From: a virus
Length of the DNA: 59,461 bases
Virus record (IMG/VR): IMGVR_UViG_3300035698_012567
Span: 1 to 59,461 of that record
Strand: one strand, 5' to 3'
Shown: positions 15,693 to 22,584 of the stretch, piece after piece
Layout of the letters: every line of letters starts with the position of its first letter
Numbering within the stretch: position 1 is the stretch's first letter
Made by a program: the position numbers and the translations under genes
Notes under the pieces: model-generated
Told to the model about the DNA's origin: nothing
Databases searched by the model: none
What the model saw: the letters and a program-made list of their open reading frames with translations, nothing else

Positions 15693-15903
15693 AATATTCT
15701 CTCACTCCTTTGGCAAAGATTCGCATGAGGTAAACATGATGTGCTTTGACTTTTGCCCCCGTCAAGTTTACCGCGTTAACCTTAATTGTGCTTGGTAGAT
15801 CATCTGCATTGAAATCAGGTTGCACATGTATTGTAAAGGGCTTCTCTACGCCCAATGCTTCTCGAACCGTATCTTCTTTATCCGGATCGTATGGGGTTTG
15901 CAT
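15592..15903 (-). CDS. ALGT-box protein (short subfamily), long overlap with next gene
   Basis: 103 residues beginning MQTPYDPDKEDTVREALGVE. Residues 1-65 align with the 83-residue paralogue downstream. The last 38 residues (basic, serine-rich) lie entirely within the overlap with that gene and have no counterpart. The tail may be a by-product of a lost stop codon or frameshift. SD AGGAG is 6 bases from the ATG. Confidence 0.65.
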   Translation of the reverse strand: MQTPYDPDKEDTVREALGVEKPFTIHVQPDFNADDLPSTIKVNAVNLTGAKVKAHHVYLMRIFAKGVREYYARQGNKRRSGSQGFRSRKRVLGSSRRSDNRIT

Positions 15904-15913
15904 CTATTCTCCT

Positions 15914-15966
15914 CAGTGTCGTGGTACGCACTCGAATCAGCCTAATCCGGTTTCCGTTATATTATA
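15914..15966 (-). promoter_or_regulatory. -10 TATAAT and GATTCGAGTAC leader element, copy 3
   Basis: On the minus strand TATAAT (15961-15966) follows the terminator at 15981. The transcript would begin with AACGGAAACC, a loop, GGC and GATTCGAGTGC, the same element as at 5885 and 14330. No clear -35 is seen (GTATTT at 17 bases). The element therefore sits right at the 5' end of an mRNA encoding two ALGT proteins. Confidence 0.45.
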
Positions 15967-15980
15967 CACTATTGCTACAT

Positions 15981-16016
15981 TAAAAATACCGCCCGTTCTC
16001 CTAAAACGGGCGGTAT
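15981..16016 (-). terminator. Intrinsic terminator
   Basis: A perfect 12 bp stem (ATACCGCCCGTT/AACGGGCGGTAT) with a 7-base loop, followed on the minus strand by TTTTA. It would end transcription of the membrane protein and the two 23-residue genes upstream. Confidence 0.8.
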
Positions 16017-16052
16017 TGGGTTTAGCATAACCTGTGCAACTGCAAACTTTTT

Positions 16053-16124
16053 CTAATAGACTCCCGTCATCGCGTAAGAAATCCATTCCCAGATCGAATT
16101 GAACCATAGTGTGCCATCAAACAT
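16053..16124 (-). CDS. 23-residue micro-protein, copy B
   Basis: MFDGTLWFNSIWEWISYAMT with G-V-Y at the end; 23 residues. SD GGAGG lies 4 bases before the ATG. It is a tandem paralogue of the gene at 16178: M-F-x-x-T-L-W-F-x-S-I-W-x-x-I-S-Y-x-M-T-G-V-Y is invariant. Such a tryptophan-rich amphipathic or membrane helix could act on a membrane. The conservation of residues and of SD spacing supports translation. Confidence 0.75.
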   Translation of the reverse strand: MFDGTLWFNSIWEWISYAMTGVY

Positions 16125-16177
16125 AATGCCTCCAACATGTAAGGGTGGGGAAAGTATCGTGACCGATGTCTGTCATC

Positions 16178-16249
16178 CTAATAAACGCCTGTCATCACGT
16201 AAGAAATCAATTGCCAAATCGATTCAAACCATAATGTTACACCAAACAT
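16178..16249 (-). CDS. 23-residue micro-protein, copy A
   Basis: MFGVTLWFESIWQLISYVMT with G-V-Y at the end; 23 residues, SD AGGAG 6 bases before the ATG. It is paralogous to the gene at 16053, with 16 of 23 positions identical. The two lie 53 bases apart and directly downstream of a membrane-anchored protein gene, so they may be its partners. Hydrophobic and single-helix length. Confidence 0.75.
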   Translation of the reverse strand: MFGVTLWFESIWQLISYVMTGVY

Positions 16250-16264
16250 AATTTCTCCTACTCA

Positions 16265-17110
16265 TTAAAGGGTTTGCATTAACACTTCGGTTGATCCAGA
16301 ATACGCATAATGATCATCTCCACCATTAAACGTTACTCGTAGTAAGAAGCGTTTTTCGGTTAACTTTCCATCTATTATTGCAGGCGTACAGCGTGTTCTC
16401 GCGTACGCATTTTTAACTGCGTTAGTTAGGAACCGTTGTAGTCTATCTGATACTTCAGGATGCTTATCTGTTAAAGGGTCAAATTTCATTTGACCGTCAG
16501 TCTGGAACACTAACCACCCTTTAACATATGCGGAGTCTGGAATGAATTTCAAGCTGGGACTTGTACTGGACTCCGTTAACGGGATTCGAGGAAAGATCCC
16601 CGCAGGAAGTCTATCAGGTTCTGATCTTTCAGGTATCTTCCATTGGCTTACTTGATTAATTGGACGAAAGGTTACCTTGCGTGAAGGTAATCCATAATCG
16701 CAATCGCCGTTACCTGTTTCCGTACTGAATGTAAGGCTGCCATCAGGTAGACCATTAACGTCTTCTGGTGAATATATATTTGTGTTGGAATGAAAAGGAG
16801 ATAAATTATTTGAAATGTCTGCATCGTCGTTGACGATGTTGAATTTGCCAAAAGGTATTAAGCACATAACACCTCCAGAGGTTTGGACGAACCCCTGTGT
16901 GGCTTTTACGGCAGGTAGCTTTTCTTGTGCTCGCTCTGTTAGTCCACCGCCCGCATCTGGAATCAGTTGCGTAATTTCTTTCTTACTTGCGGTGAGGCTA
17001 ATGAGGATTATGAGAGCACTTGTTATGAATACGGATAACAATGTACACCACTTATATCTTTCCATCTCTTGTCGGTGGCGTACTAGATTGGCAATGGTTG
17101 GGTGTACCAT
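16265..17110 (-). CDS. Membrane-anchored protein of unknown function
   Basis: 281 residues. The short basic N-terminus is followed by one membrane helix (about 21-41, C-T-L-L-S-V-F-I-T-S-A-L-I-I-L-I-S-L) and a large polar C-terminal domain, probably outside the cytoplasm. The domain has regions rich in P/S/T (about 100-215) and ends with beta-strand-like sequence. No catalytic motif recognised. It is the first gene of a unit that also contains the two 23-residue micro-proteins and ends at the terminator at 15981. Confidence 0.7.
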   Translation of the reverse strand: MVHPTIANLVRHRQEMERYKWCTLLSVFITSALIILISLTASKKEITQLIPDAGGGLTERAQEKLPAVKATQGFVQTSGGVMCLIPFGKFNIVNDDADISNNLSPFHSNTNIYSPEDVNGLPDGSLTFSTETGNGDCDYGLPSRKVTFRPINQVSQWKIPERSEPDRLPAGIFPRIPLTESSTSPSLKFIPDSAYVKGWLVFQTDGQMKFDPLTDKHPEVSDRLQRFLTNAVKNAYARTRCTPAIIDGKLTEKRFLLRVTFNGGDDHYAYSGSTEVLMQTL

Positions 17111-17224
17111 TTGTATCCTTTGTGTTACGTACTCTATACTCTATTATTATAGTTCTCAAGAGCTTGCGATATGCGTCGTCTTAATATACCCTATTAACTC
17201 TCCGAATCCTACAAGTTTAGTTAT

Positions 17225-17258
17225 TAAAAGAAGGAGAGTGGCGTTAGGCACTCTCCTT
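17225..17258 (-). terminator. Intrinsic terminator
   Basis: A 10 bp stem, AAGGAGAGTG/CACTCTCCTT, with an 8-base loop and minus-strand tail CTTTTA. It follows the gene at 17327. A second hairpin, GTAGTGT/ACACTAC, lies nearby at 17287-17309. Confidence 0.7.
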
Positions 17259-17326
17259 CCCGTCCGAAAAGAAACAAACCACAACAGTAGTGTTTAACCA
17301 TGACACTACATTTTATAGGCACTTTA

Positions 17327-17584
17327 TTAGTGTACTAACTCTCGTTGGTAGGCCAAGATCTGTGTTATCACTCTTATGAGTTTGGCTCCGTAGCTTCGCA
17401 TGATAGTAGATCGCGTTGCCTGTATATCTCTATCACGCAATGGACGTGTTGAGAGTGAGGCTTCGTATTCGTCATTCACTTTTTTGGTGGCGTCTCTTTT
17501 CGCGAGCATGACTTTTATCTGCTCAGGAGTCATCTTTCCACGGTTGTGTGTACACATACCTTGATTGGGATGTGGATGAGCCAT
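17327..17584 (-). CDS. Hypothetical protein (85 aa)
   Basis: 85 residues, soluble and basic. The N-terminus is histidine-rich with one cysteine (MAHPHPNQGMCTHNRGKMTP), and the rest is helical. No family recognised. It lies 15 bases after the putative lipoprotein gene on the same strand. Confidence 0.6.
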   Translation of the reverse strand: MAHPHPNQGMCTHNRGKMTPEQIKVMLAKRDATKKVNDEYEASLSTRPLRDRDIQATRSTIMRSYGAKLIRVITQILAYQRELVH

Positions 17585-17599
17585 AGGTATCCACTCCTA

Positions 17600-17881
17600 T
17601 TAGTGAGGAAACAATACTTGATTGATCGCATGTGTATGCTCCGGACAAACCCATACGGAGTTTCCACAATCAATACCGTGGAACGTTATGTGTATCCATG
17701 GCGCAGGTAAACATGCTGGAGGGATAATGAAATCAAGGCATGCTACAGCATCACAGTAGTGACACGCTATTGGATGAGCACATGGTGGCGGAACCGGATC
17801 GGCTATACTGTTACCACAACTGGTTTGTAATACAATTACACATAGTAGTAACAGTAGTGCAACAAGAAGAGTATCTTTCAT
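17600..17881 (-). CDS. Putative small cysteine-rich lipoprotein or secreted protein
   Basis: 93 residues. The N-terminus MKDTLLVALLLLLCVIVLQT then S-C-G looks like a signal peptide ending in a lipobox-like L-Q-T-S-C, imperfect at position -3. The mature part has eight further cysteines and several histidines, so it may be disulphide-bonded or bind metal. It could be an envelope protein, for example superinfection exclusion or a spanin-like part; the sequence does not decide. Confidence 0.6.
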   Translation of the reverse strand: MKDTLLVALLLLLCVIVLQTSCGNSIADPVPPPCAHPIACHYCDAVACLDFIIPPACLPAPWIHITFHGIDCGNSVWVCPEHTHAINQVLFPH

Positions 17882-17908
17882 TATTTTATCTTTCGATTAG
17901 AAAGTAAT

Positions 17909-18259
17909 GTGGGAGCGGAGTTCCACTCTAGCTCCGCTCCCACTAACACAACACAACACAAAAGGAAACAACAACGACCAATCGCGCCTACTGATTGCTA
18001 AAGTAGACGCTTCTCGGGTGCCTATTTGAAAGAGATCCTACGGTCACACACCTCTAAAGTGAAGCGACCGTAGGGTGGGCATCTCTTTCGTATAATTAGA
18101 AGGGAGAGGTACACATAAAACCTACATCAAGGTGGGAGAGCCTTAATGTGGTACACTGTGTCCGCAGTGCGAGTACCTCTCCTTGGGGGTAATTTTTTCG
18201 GAGGGGAATAAGTACGTGTTCCTGTGTACAGTCACGTCCATGTATTTCCCCTCCGTTTT
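17909..18259. other. Array of four long stem-loops, no gene
   Basis: Four strong hairpins follow one another: 17909-17943 (12 bp GTGGGAGCGGAG stem); 18028-18089 (two 9 bp stems, GAAAGAGAT and CCTACGGTC, with one bulge); 18103-18182 (10 bp GGAGAGGTAC stem enclosing a second hairpin); 18199-18255 (CGGAGGGGAATA stem followed by TTTT on the plus strand). An open frame of 63 codons on the minus strand crosses two of them and is not credible. The array lies directly 3' of the LRV gene at 18295, so it may be multiple terminators or stable small RNAs. Confidence 0.6.
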
Positions 18260-18294
18260 GGGGAGTGTGCTTACGTCTCCTCGACAATGAGAAA

Positions 18295-18681
18295 TTACTC
18301 AGTCAAAGGTGCGGAATCCAGACCGTTCACACGGTCTCGAAGGTGAGTTTGAATTTCTGCATCATCTTGGAAATGGTTCGCACGGGAGGTATCTGCGAAT
18401 ATTTCGATTGCGGCCAAGGGTGTGCGGTCGTTCAGGAGCAGCGCACGCATCACGTCATTGTCTTGCTCGCCTTCAAGCATCTGCTTCAATGACGTAGCCG
18501 GAATGTTGACGCTGTTTGCAGATGCCAACCTGACGATAGGATCAACCGCATCTACTGACATCTCTTGGATGAATGCCTTCTTTAACGCGGCATAGTACGA
18601 TGGATTCTTCTGCGAACTCGACGTCTTAGTCGAAGTACTCTTGAGAGAGTCTTTCAACGAGGATAGGGGGGTTCCTGACAT
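18295..18681 (-). CDS. LRV/HEAT-like repeat protein, strongly expressed type (1 of 3)
   Basis: 128 residues from the ATG with SD GAAAGGA; an in-frame TTG 15 bases upstream is discarded. S-L-K-D-S-L-K-S and a K/S-rich stretch lead to repeat cores VRLASANSVNIPATSLKQML and VMRALLLNDRTPLAAIEIF, then R-A-N-H-F-Q-D-D-A-E-I-Q. It is a paralogue of the genes at 26202 and 27220 (shared D-x-L/M-R-x-x-L and F-x-D/G-x-x-E/D-x-I). Codons are more GC-rich than in the neighbours, and it has its own promoter (18747) and a stem-loop array after it. Confidence 0.8.
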   Translation of the reverse strand: MSGTPLSSLKDSLKSTSTKTSSSQKNPSYYAALKKAFIQEMSVDAVDPIVRLASANSVNIPATSLKQMLEGEQDNDVMRALLLNDRTPLAAIEIFADTSRANHFQDDAEIQTHLRDRVNGLDSAPLTE

Positions 18682-18746
18682 GGGATGTCCTTTCAATTAA
18701 GGTTACATAAGAACGTTAAATATAGTAGCGTTTGTTTTCTATGATT

Positions 18747-18775
18747 ATTATACACTTAATTTTACAGCTAAGTGC
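18747..18775 (-). promoter_or_regulatory. Promoter GCACTT-N17-TATAAT
   Basis: Same layout as the GAACTT-N17-TATAAT promoters, with A to C at one -35 base. It lies 66 bases before the ATG of the LRV gene. Confidence 0.78.
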
Positions 18776-18812
18776 GAAAAACTTTGATAGGTGATCTAAA
18801 AAGAATTCTCTA

Positions 18813-18932
18813 TTAGAAGAATCTCTCAATCAGTTGTGTGCCATTACCGTATTTGTATGTCACTACTGCTGCGATTGCGATGCCCACCATTACATATGCA
18901 ATGATTGTTAGTACGGGCCTCTTTTTCGTCAT
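18813..18932 (-). CDS. Small membrane protein (39 aa)
   Basis: MTKKRPVLTIIAYVMVGIAI then A-A-V-V-T-Y-K-Y: a positively charged N-terminus followed by one membrane helix and a short polar tail. SD GGAGAGAAGGA directly precedes the ATG. It belongs to the cluster of small membrane proteins around 18.8-19.9 kb. Confidence 0.7.
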   Translation of the reverse strand: MTKKRPVLTIIAYVMVGIAIAAVVTYKYGNGTQLIERFF

Positions 18933-18943
18933 TCCTTCTCTCC

Positions 18944-19147
18944 TTATGCATATGGTCCGAGTTGGCCATATGTATCAATAATCGGGACGGATGCGATTAC
19001 ATTACTTACCTGTGTTGTAGGTAAGTTCGGTTGCGTTATCTTTTTTCGTTGTTCCCATAATTGGATACATACTCCGGCGCCCAAAAAAGCTGTGATGCCA
19101 AATATATATGGCAAAACTATCTCGAAGATTAATCGGCTGTCGTTCAT
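18944..19147 (-). CDS. Small membrane protein (67 aa)
   Basis: 67 residues from the ATG that overlaps the preceding stop by 4 bases; a longer in-frame reading overlaps that gene in a poor frame. One membrane helix (about 6-25, L-I-F-E-I-V-L-P-Y-I-F-G-I), then a short basic loop and a polar tail. Function unknown. Confidence 0.65.
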   Translation of the reverse strand: MNDSRLIFEIVLPYIFGITAFLGAGVCIQLWEQRKKITQPNLPTTQVSNVIASVPIIDTYGQLGPYA

Positions 19148-19320
19148 ACTGCTTTTATACGGCGCTGCAATCTTTTTGCATTTTCTAATTCGGTGTAGAG
19201 CTGTGTGTACACGGCCTCGAGACTCGCACACTCCTGGACTGCCTTCGATGCTCCCATTGCATTGAGCTCATCAACGCTGACGAGACCATCGATTTTCACT
19301 GCGTTACTTGAAGTCGTCAT
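19144..19320 (-). CDS. Small helical protein (58 aa)
   Basis: 58 residues (MTTSSNAVKIDGLVSVDELN onward) with SD AGAGGTG. The C-terminal two thirds form a charged coiled-coil-like helix (LEAVYTQLYTELENAKRLQR). ATG-A overlaps on both sides couple it to the membrane proteins next to it. Confidence 0.7.
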   Translation of the reverse strand: MTTSSNAVKIDGLVSVDELNAMGASKAVQECASLEAVYTQLYTELENAKRLQRRIKAV

Positions 19321-19634
19321 TTGACACCTCTTCTTTTCCTGAATGTACATATCCGATAGATGAAAATTCCAAGGTTGATTATGTAGCCTATGACAATTAC
19401 TGCCAATGCAGTTCCTGCAAGCAGCGCTACTGGTCCCCACACAGGAGCAAATACGCCCCACCATGTGGTAGCGATCACTCCTACTAACTTCAATACGATC
19501 AGTACGCAGGTTAGTATACAGAGTATCGCTGACAAGCAAAGCAGAATGATAGCCGCTGCCGCTGCAACGCCAATCGCTACTGTGAACATATCGCCGATAC
19601 TCATGTAAGGTGATGATTTATGCATGAATTTCAT
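19317..19634 (-). CDS. Multi-pass membrane protein (105 aa)
   Basis: Three hydrophobic segments, about 17-40, 40-55 and 65-90, and a basic C-terminus (FRKRRGVK). SD AAGGA lies 8 bases before the ATG. ATG-A overlap with the next gene. It looks like an inner-membrane protein, possibly a holin-type or envelope-modifying protein, but nothing specific supports either. Confidence 0.65.
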   Translation of the reverse strand: MKFMHKSSPYMSIGDMFTVAIGVAAAAAIILLCLSAILCILTCVLIVLKLVGVIATTWWGVFAPVWGPVALLAGTALAVIVIGYIINLGIFIYRICTFRKRRGVK

Positions 19635-19644
19635 ACCACTATCC

Positions 19645-19908
19645 TTATATGTTAATTAGATCACCTAATCCGAAAACGTTATACGCTAATAGGCCTGATC
19701 CACATACTACACATACGAAAAGAATGTATAGCCAAAAGAGTGGATGGTGTAATATTCTTTGTCGTACTTCTCGTTGGGCATCTTCTTTTGATTGGATTAC
19801 GCATTCAAGATCTTCTGTGATATCATGTTGCTCTGTGATTCTACTGTAGAGCAATCCCATTAATAATGCTGGTGAAATCACACCTGAGATCAGGAAAAAT
19901 GCAAGCAT
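19645..19908 (-). CDS. Two-helix membrane protein (87 aa)
   Basis: A first helix at 2-20 and a second at about 56-76 flank a charged loop (EDLECVIQSKEDAQREVRQR). It is the first gene after the promoter at 19928 and heads an operon of small membrane proteins. Confidence 0.65.
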   Translation of the reverse strand: MLAFFLISGVISPALLMGLLYSRITEQHDITEDLECVIQSKEDAQREVRQRILHHPLFWLYILFVCVVCGSGLLAYNVFGLGDLINI

Positions 19909-19927
19909 GCGTAAACTCCTTTCAATT

Positions 19928-19956
19928 ATTATACCCTTAAATTATTTGCAAAGTTC
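19928..19956 (-). promoter_or_regulatory. Promoter GAACTT-N17-TATAAT
   Basis: Minus-strand GAACTT and TATAAT with 17 bases between, and the same AAAGTTTTTCGAACTTT context as at 11801. It ends 20 bases upstream of the membrane protein start. Confidence 0.8.
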
Positions 19957-19974
19957 GAAAAACTTTACAATGTG

Positions 19975-20397
19975 TTATCTTTTTATTGACACGTATAGGA
20001 ATATTGTACGATCTGTAGTGGAGTAATCCATCCACAGCTTCGTCATTCTATTTTTGTTCACCAGTGAACTCAATACTCCTATCCCATCTGCTATTAGATC
20101 TCGGTAGGAGAAGCCAACCTGCTCTGCTCCCGCTTCCCATAAGAACCCTAACGTAAATGCTACTGCCGGTCCTGTGTACTCTCCAATATATTTTTGTCCC
20201 ACTTCACTGAGTGCGTAAGAGCCCCAATAGTGTTGAGCTTTATCAGGTACCCAAAACGTAGGCATATTGTCGCTTTGGAAGTACCACGGATCATTTACGG
20301 GTGGATCGAATGCGTATGCGTTCCCCGCAATCAATACTATAAGTATGATGAGTGCTTTCACTCTACGCTTTCTCCACGTATTGAATTGTGTATTCAT
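19975..20397 (-). CDS. Secreted or periplasmic protein resembling YfiM/DUF2279 type
   Basis: 140 residues. A signal peptide (basic WRKRRVK, hydrophobic core, then A-Y-A, cleavage about residue 29) precedes a domain with D-K-A-Q-H-Y-W-G-S-Y-A-L-S and L-W-E-A-G-A-E-Q. The spacing D-K-x-x-H-x-x-x-S-Y, then E, then D-x-x-A-D-x-x-G resembles small envelope proteins of the YfiM/DUF2279 type. That assignment is from motif memory only. Confidence 0.55.
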   Translation of the reverse strand: MNTQFNTWRKRRVKALIILIVLIAGNAYAFDPPVNDPWYFQSDNMPTFWVPDKAQHYWGSYALSEVGQKYIGEYTGPAVAFTLGFLWEAGAEQVGFSYRDLIADGIGVLSSLVNKNRMTKLWMDYSTTDRTIFLYVSIKR

Positions 20398-20554
20398 CTA
20401 TTCCCCGTGCGTGTAGCGTTTCTTTTACAATTTGCAATGCCTCTTTTTCACTCGTAGCGATAATAGCCGTGAAGTATTGCACTTTAGTATCGCTGCCTTC
20501 GGTATATGCAATGTTGTAGATGTTACCCCTCAGCTTATTCTGAACGTATGCCAA
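20363..20554 (-). CDS. Hypothetical protein (63 aa)
   Basis: 63 residues, soluble, beta-alpha-beta pattern with a S-E-K-E-A-L-Q-I-V-K helix as in many small phage proteins. It overlaps both neighbours by 25-35 bases in different frames. Confidence 0.6.
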   Translation of the reverse strand: MAYVQNKLRGNIYNIAYTEGSDTKVQYFTAIIATSEKEALQIVKETLHARGIDEYTIQYVEKA

Positions 20555-20781
20555 GGTTGAATCATTTCCTGAAGTTTAGCTAGTCGCATTTGCGTAGCTT
20601 TCAGGTATGCTTCGAAGTCACTGAGCTGGGGATCACATTTGGTTACAGGTGTAGTGTGTGCGAGCCACGTAACTTCTGTTGTTAGTGCTTCCACCGTATC
20701 TTGAATTTGCTGCGCTCGCTGCTTATCAGTTACCACTGCTGGACGTGGTTGATCTGGGCCTGGTCCTGCTTTCGTACACAT
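20530..20781 (-). CDS. Hypothetical protein (83 aa)
   Basis: 83 residues. The N-terminus is proline-rich and the rest helical, with heptad-like leucines (Q-Q-I-Q-D-T-V-E-A-L and K-A-T-Q-M-R-L-A-K-L). Soluble, no known domain. SD AGGAG lies before the ATG. Confidence 0.6.
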   Translation of the reverse strand: MCTKAGPGPDQPRPAVVTDKQRAQQIQDTVEALTTEVTWLAHTTPVTKCDPQLSDFEAYLKATQMRLAKLQEMIQPWHTFRIS

Positions 20782-20790
20782 AAACTCTCC

Positions 20791-20958
20791 TTACTTTTTT
20801 CTTTTCCACATCTTTCGGAGCTTCTTAACGTCACCTTGCACTCCCAGTATTCGATTCTTTTGAAATGGTGTAAGTAGCTTCGAGGTAAGAAGGTCTATAA
20901 GAGTCTCATCAATTTCATCGAAGTATGTATCAACAGTTGCCTTACTCGAATCGGCCAT
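20791..20958 (-). CDS. Small helical protein (55 aa)
   Basis: MADSSKATVDTYFDEIDETL onward, 55 residues, acidic first half and basic end (KMWKRKK). SD AGGAGAAAG precedes the ATG. It ends 9 bases before the next gene. No family recognised. Confidence 0.65.
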   Translation of the reverse strand: MADSSKATVDTYFDEIDETLIDLLTSKLLTPFQKNRILGVQGDVKKLRKMWKRKK

Positions 20959-20987
20959 ATGCTTTCTCCTTTATTAAGTATCGTGAC

Positions 20988-21257
20988 TCATTTTTCTTCA
21001 TCCCCACACGGCATTGTTATCGATGGCATATTTCCAAGTCGGATAATTCTGAAATCCGCTTCATCTGTGATGGCTAAAGTTCCTCCCCACTGTCGCCGTA
21101 CCTGTGCAATGATTTGGGCGTCTGTTGCCTTGCCTGCCACATCGAACACTTTTACTAAAATATTAAATGTAATAGGGTTGTCCATAACGGCATCACGCAC
21201 ATCATCAACTGCGTCGATATCGAGAGGATTTACTATTTCGACTATGTATTGTTTCAT
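20988..21257 (-). CDS. Hypothetical protein (89 aa)
   Basis: 89 residues, soluble alpha/beta. It begins MKQYIVEIVNPLDIDAVDDV and contains A-Q-V-R-R-Q-W-G-G-T. No signal or catalytic motif. It is followed upstream by a 70-base gap with no feature. Confidence 0.6.
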   Translation of the reverse strand: MKQYIVEIVNPLDIDAVDDVRDAVMDNPITFNILVKVFDVAGKATDAQIIAQVRRQWGGTLAITDEADFRIIRLGNMPSITMPCGDEEK

Positions 21258-21328
21258 CTATCTCCTTCCGGCATCATTTCCCCTTTTCTTTAATAGGCAC
21301 GTCAATAATTTTCTGTCTTGGCTATCGG

Positions 21329-21679
21329 TTACCTAATGTGAAGCGAACCATCATTAGCTATCATTATGAGATTGGGACTCATTTGGGTTTCCTCTTCATC
21401 AACGGCATCAGCGCGCTCATCAAAGATCTGAACATCCCAATCAAGTTCCTCGTCCGATATAGTCTGAAGATGTAATAGTAACTCGCGCCAAGTCAGCGGA
21501 ATAGGATCAGGAGGTACAGGTGCTGGAACATAGAAAGTTGTAGAACATCCTGCACACTTCCAAGTCTCGCACTCATCACATATATCACTTGTATCGCCGA
21601 TACTCTCTTTGCGCAGATACACAGAATGATTACCGTCCTCTTTATTTACTGTAGTGCCTTCACACTTTGGACACCTCAT
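21329..21679 (-). CDS. Zinc-ribbon protein with phage accessory domain
   Basis: 116 residues. Cysteines C-P-K-C (3-6), C-D-E-C (about 34-37) and C-A-G-C (42-45) suggest one or two zinc ribbons. The second half, T-W-R-E-L-L-L-H-L-Q-T-I-S-D-E-E-L-D, matches a widespread small phage domain pattern (x-E-L-L-x-x-L-x-x-L-x-x-E-x-L-D) of unknown function. Confidence 0.65.
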   Translation of the reverse strand: MRCPKCEGTTVNKEDGNHSVYLRKESIGDTSDICDECETWKCAGCSTTFYVPAPVPPDPIPLTWRELLLHLQTISDEELDWDVQIFDERADAVDEEETQMSPNLIMIANDGSLHIR

Positions 21680-21682
21680 AGC

Positions 21683-21898
21683 TCAGTCTCCTTTAGGAAG
21701 AGATATTATTTTACTACGGTTAAGTAGTGCCTCACTCGGTTTTGCGTTCGCTACCTTGATACAATGTACGATAAGCGTGACACATCTATCAAAACCACTT
21801 TGAATGTGTAACGTACTTGGACTATCTTCAAACGTATCCAATGCTTTAGTAACTGCTGCGGTCAAATCTTTCTCGCTGATAACTATGTCCTCTGCCAT
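21683..21898 (-). CDS. Hypothetical protein (71 aa)
   Basis: 71 residues, soluble and mostly helical, beginning MAEDIVISEKDLTAAVTKAL. Adjacent genes lie within 10 bases on both sides, so it is in the same operon. No family recognised. Confidence 0.6.
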   Translation of the reverse strand: MAEDIVISEKDLTAAVTKALDTFEDSPSTLHIQSGFDRCVTLIVHCIKVANAKPSEALLNRSKIISLPKGD

Positions 21899-21904
21899 AG
21901 TGTT

Positions 21905-22090
21905 TTATCCTTCTTTTTTGGCGATAGCAATGTATAATAGAAGAGCAAGGAAAATGTGTTCAACACGCGTCATAGGTATATATGTAAATACAGGTTCACC
22001 TGATATTATAAATGTGAACGCGATAAACAACATTATTTGCACTACTCTCCATATGACTAACCATGGTAATATGGATTTGATTCTTATCAT
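21905..22090 (-). CDS. Small membrane protein (61 aa)
   Basis: Two hydrophobic segments (about 7-30 and 46-57) in 61 residues; SD AGGTG. Probably a two-pass inner-membrane protein. Function unknown. Confidence 0.6.
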   Translation of the reverse strand: MIRIKSILPWLVIWRVVQIMLFIAFTFIISGEPVFTYIPMTRVEHIFLALLLYIAIAKKEG

Positions 22091-22099
22091 ATCACCTCC

Positions 22100-22405
22100 T
22101 TAGATACACTTGGTAACACAATAGCCGGTGAGTAACAATAGGAACGGCTGTGTAAACTCAAGGACTAGTGGATGAATCGTATTGTCCAAGTACTGCTCCT
22201 TAAGCATCACTGGGATGTCTTTAGTGACAAGCGCCGCGATAAGACATATCCCGATGGCAATAGGCATTGATATCATAGAGAGACCAAAGTGAGGTGCTAA
22301 GAACCAACCCCAAAGAGTTATCAATACCCAACCTCTGAGTACAGCAAGGCTCGCTATTACGCCTCCTGATATACCAAGAATACCAATACCCGCTAACACA
22401 TTCAT
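22100..22405 (-). CDS. Multi-pass membrane protein (101 aa)
   Basis: Hydrophobic segments at about 2-22, 25-40, 45-62 and 82-97, with a short loop V-T-K-D-I-P-V. SD AGGAG. It lies in a row of small membrane genes between 21.9 and 25.5 kb. Confidence 0.6.
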   Translation of the reverse strand: MNVLAGIGILGISGGVIASLAVLRGWVLITLWGWFLAPHFGLSMISMPIAIGICLIAALVTKDIPVMLKEQYLDNTIHPLVLEFTQPFLLLLTGYCVTKCI

Positions 22406-22414
22406 AACAACTCC

Positions 22415-22576
22415 TTACTTGTTAAATCCCTGCTGCATTGCGATCCATACGAGAAGACAGATGATGACACACTCTGGCTTCGATGCGGCTCCTGGAATGT
22501 AAGACAGAGCTGCACCTACCAGGATAACCGCCGAAGTCATTCGAGTGTTACGCATTATTCTCGCACCGTTGGTCAT
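22415..22576 (-). CDS. Small membrane protein (53 aa)
   Basis: MTNGARIMRNTRMTSAVILV onward; 53 residues with two weakly hydrophobic segments. SD AGGAGATG overlaps the start. It fills the interval between two annotated genes on the same strand. Confidence 0.6.
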   Translation of the reverse strand: MTNGARIMRNTRMTSAVILVGAALSYIPGAASKPECVIICLLVWIAMQQGFNK

Positions 22577-22584
22577 TTCATCTC

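Noticed and set aside
18096-18287. Minus-strand ORF of 63 codons
   Set aside because: It runs through two long perfect hairpins, has no good SD, and its composition follows the hairpins, not a protein.
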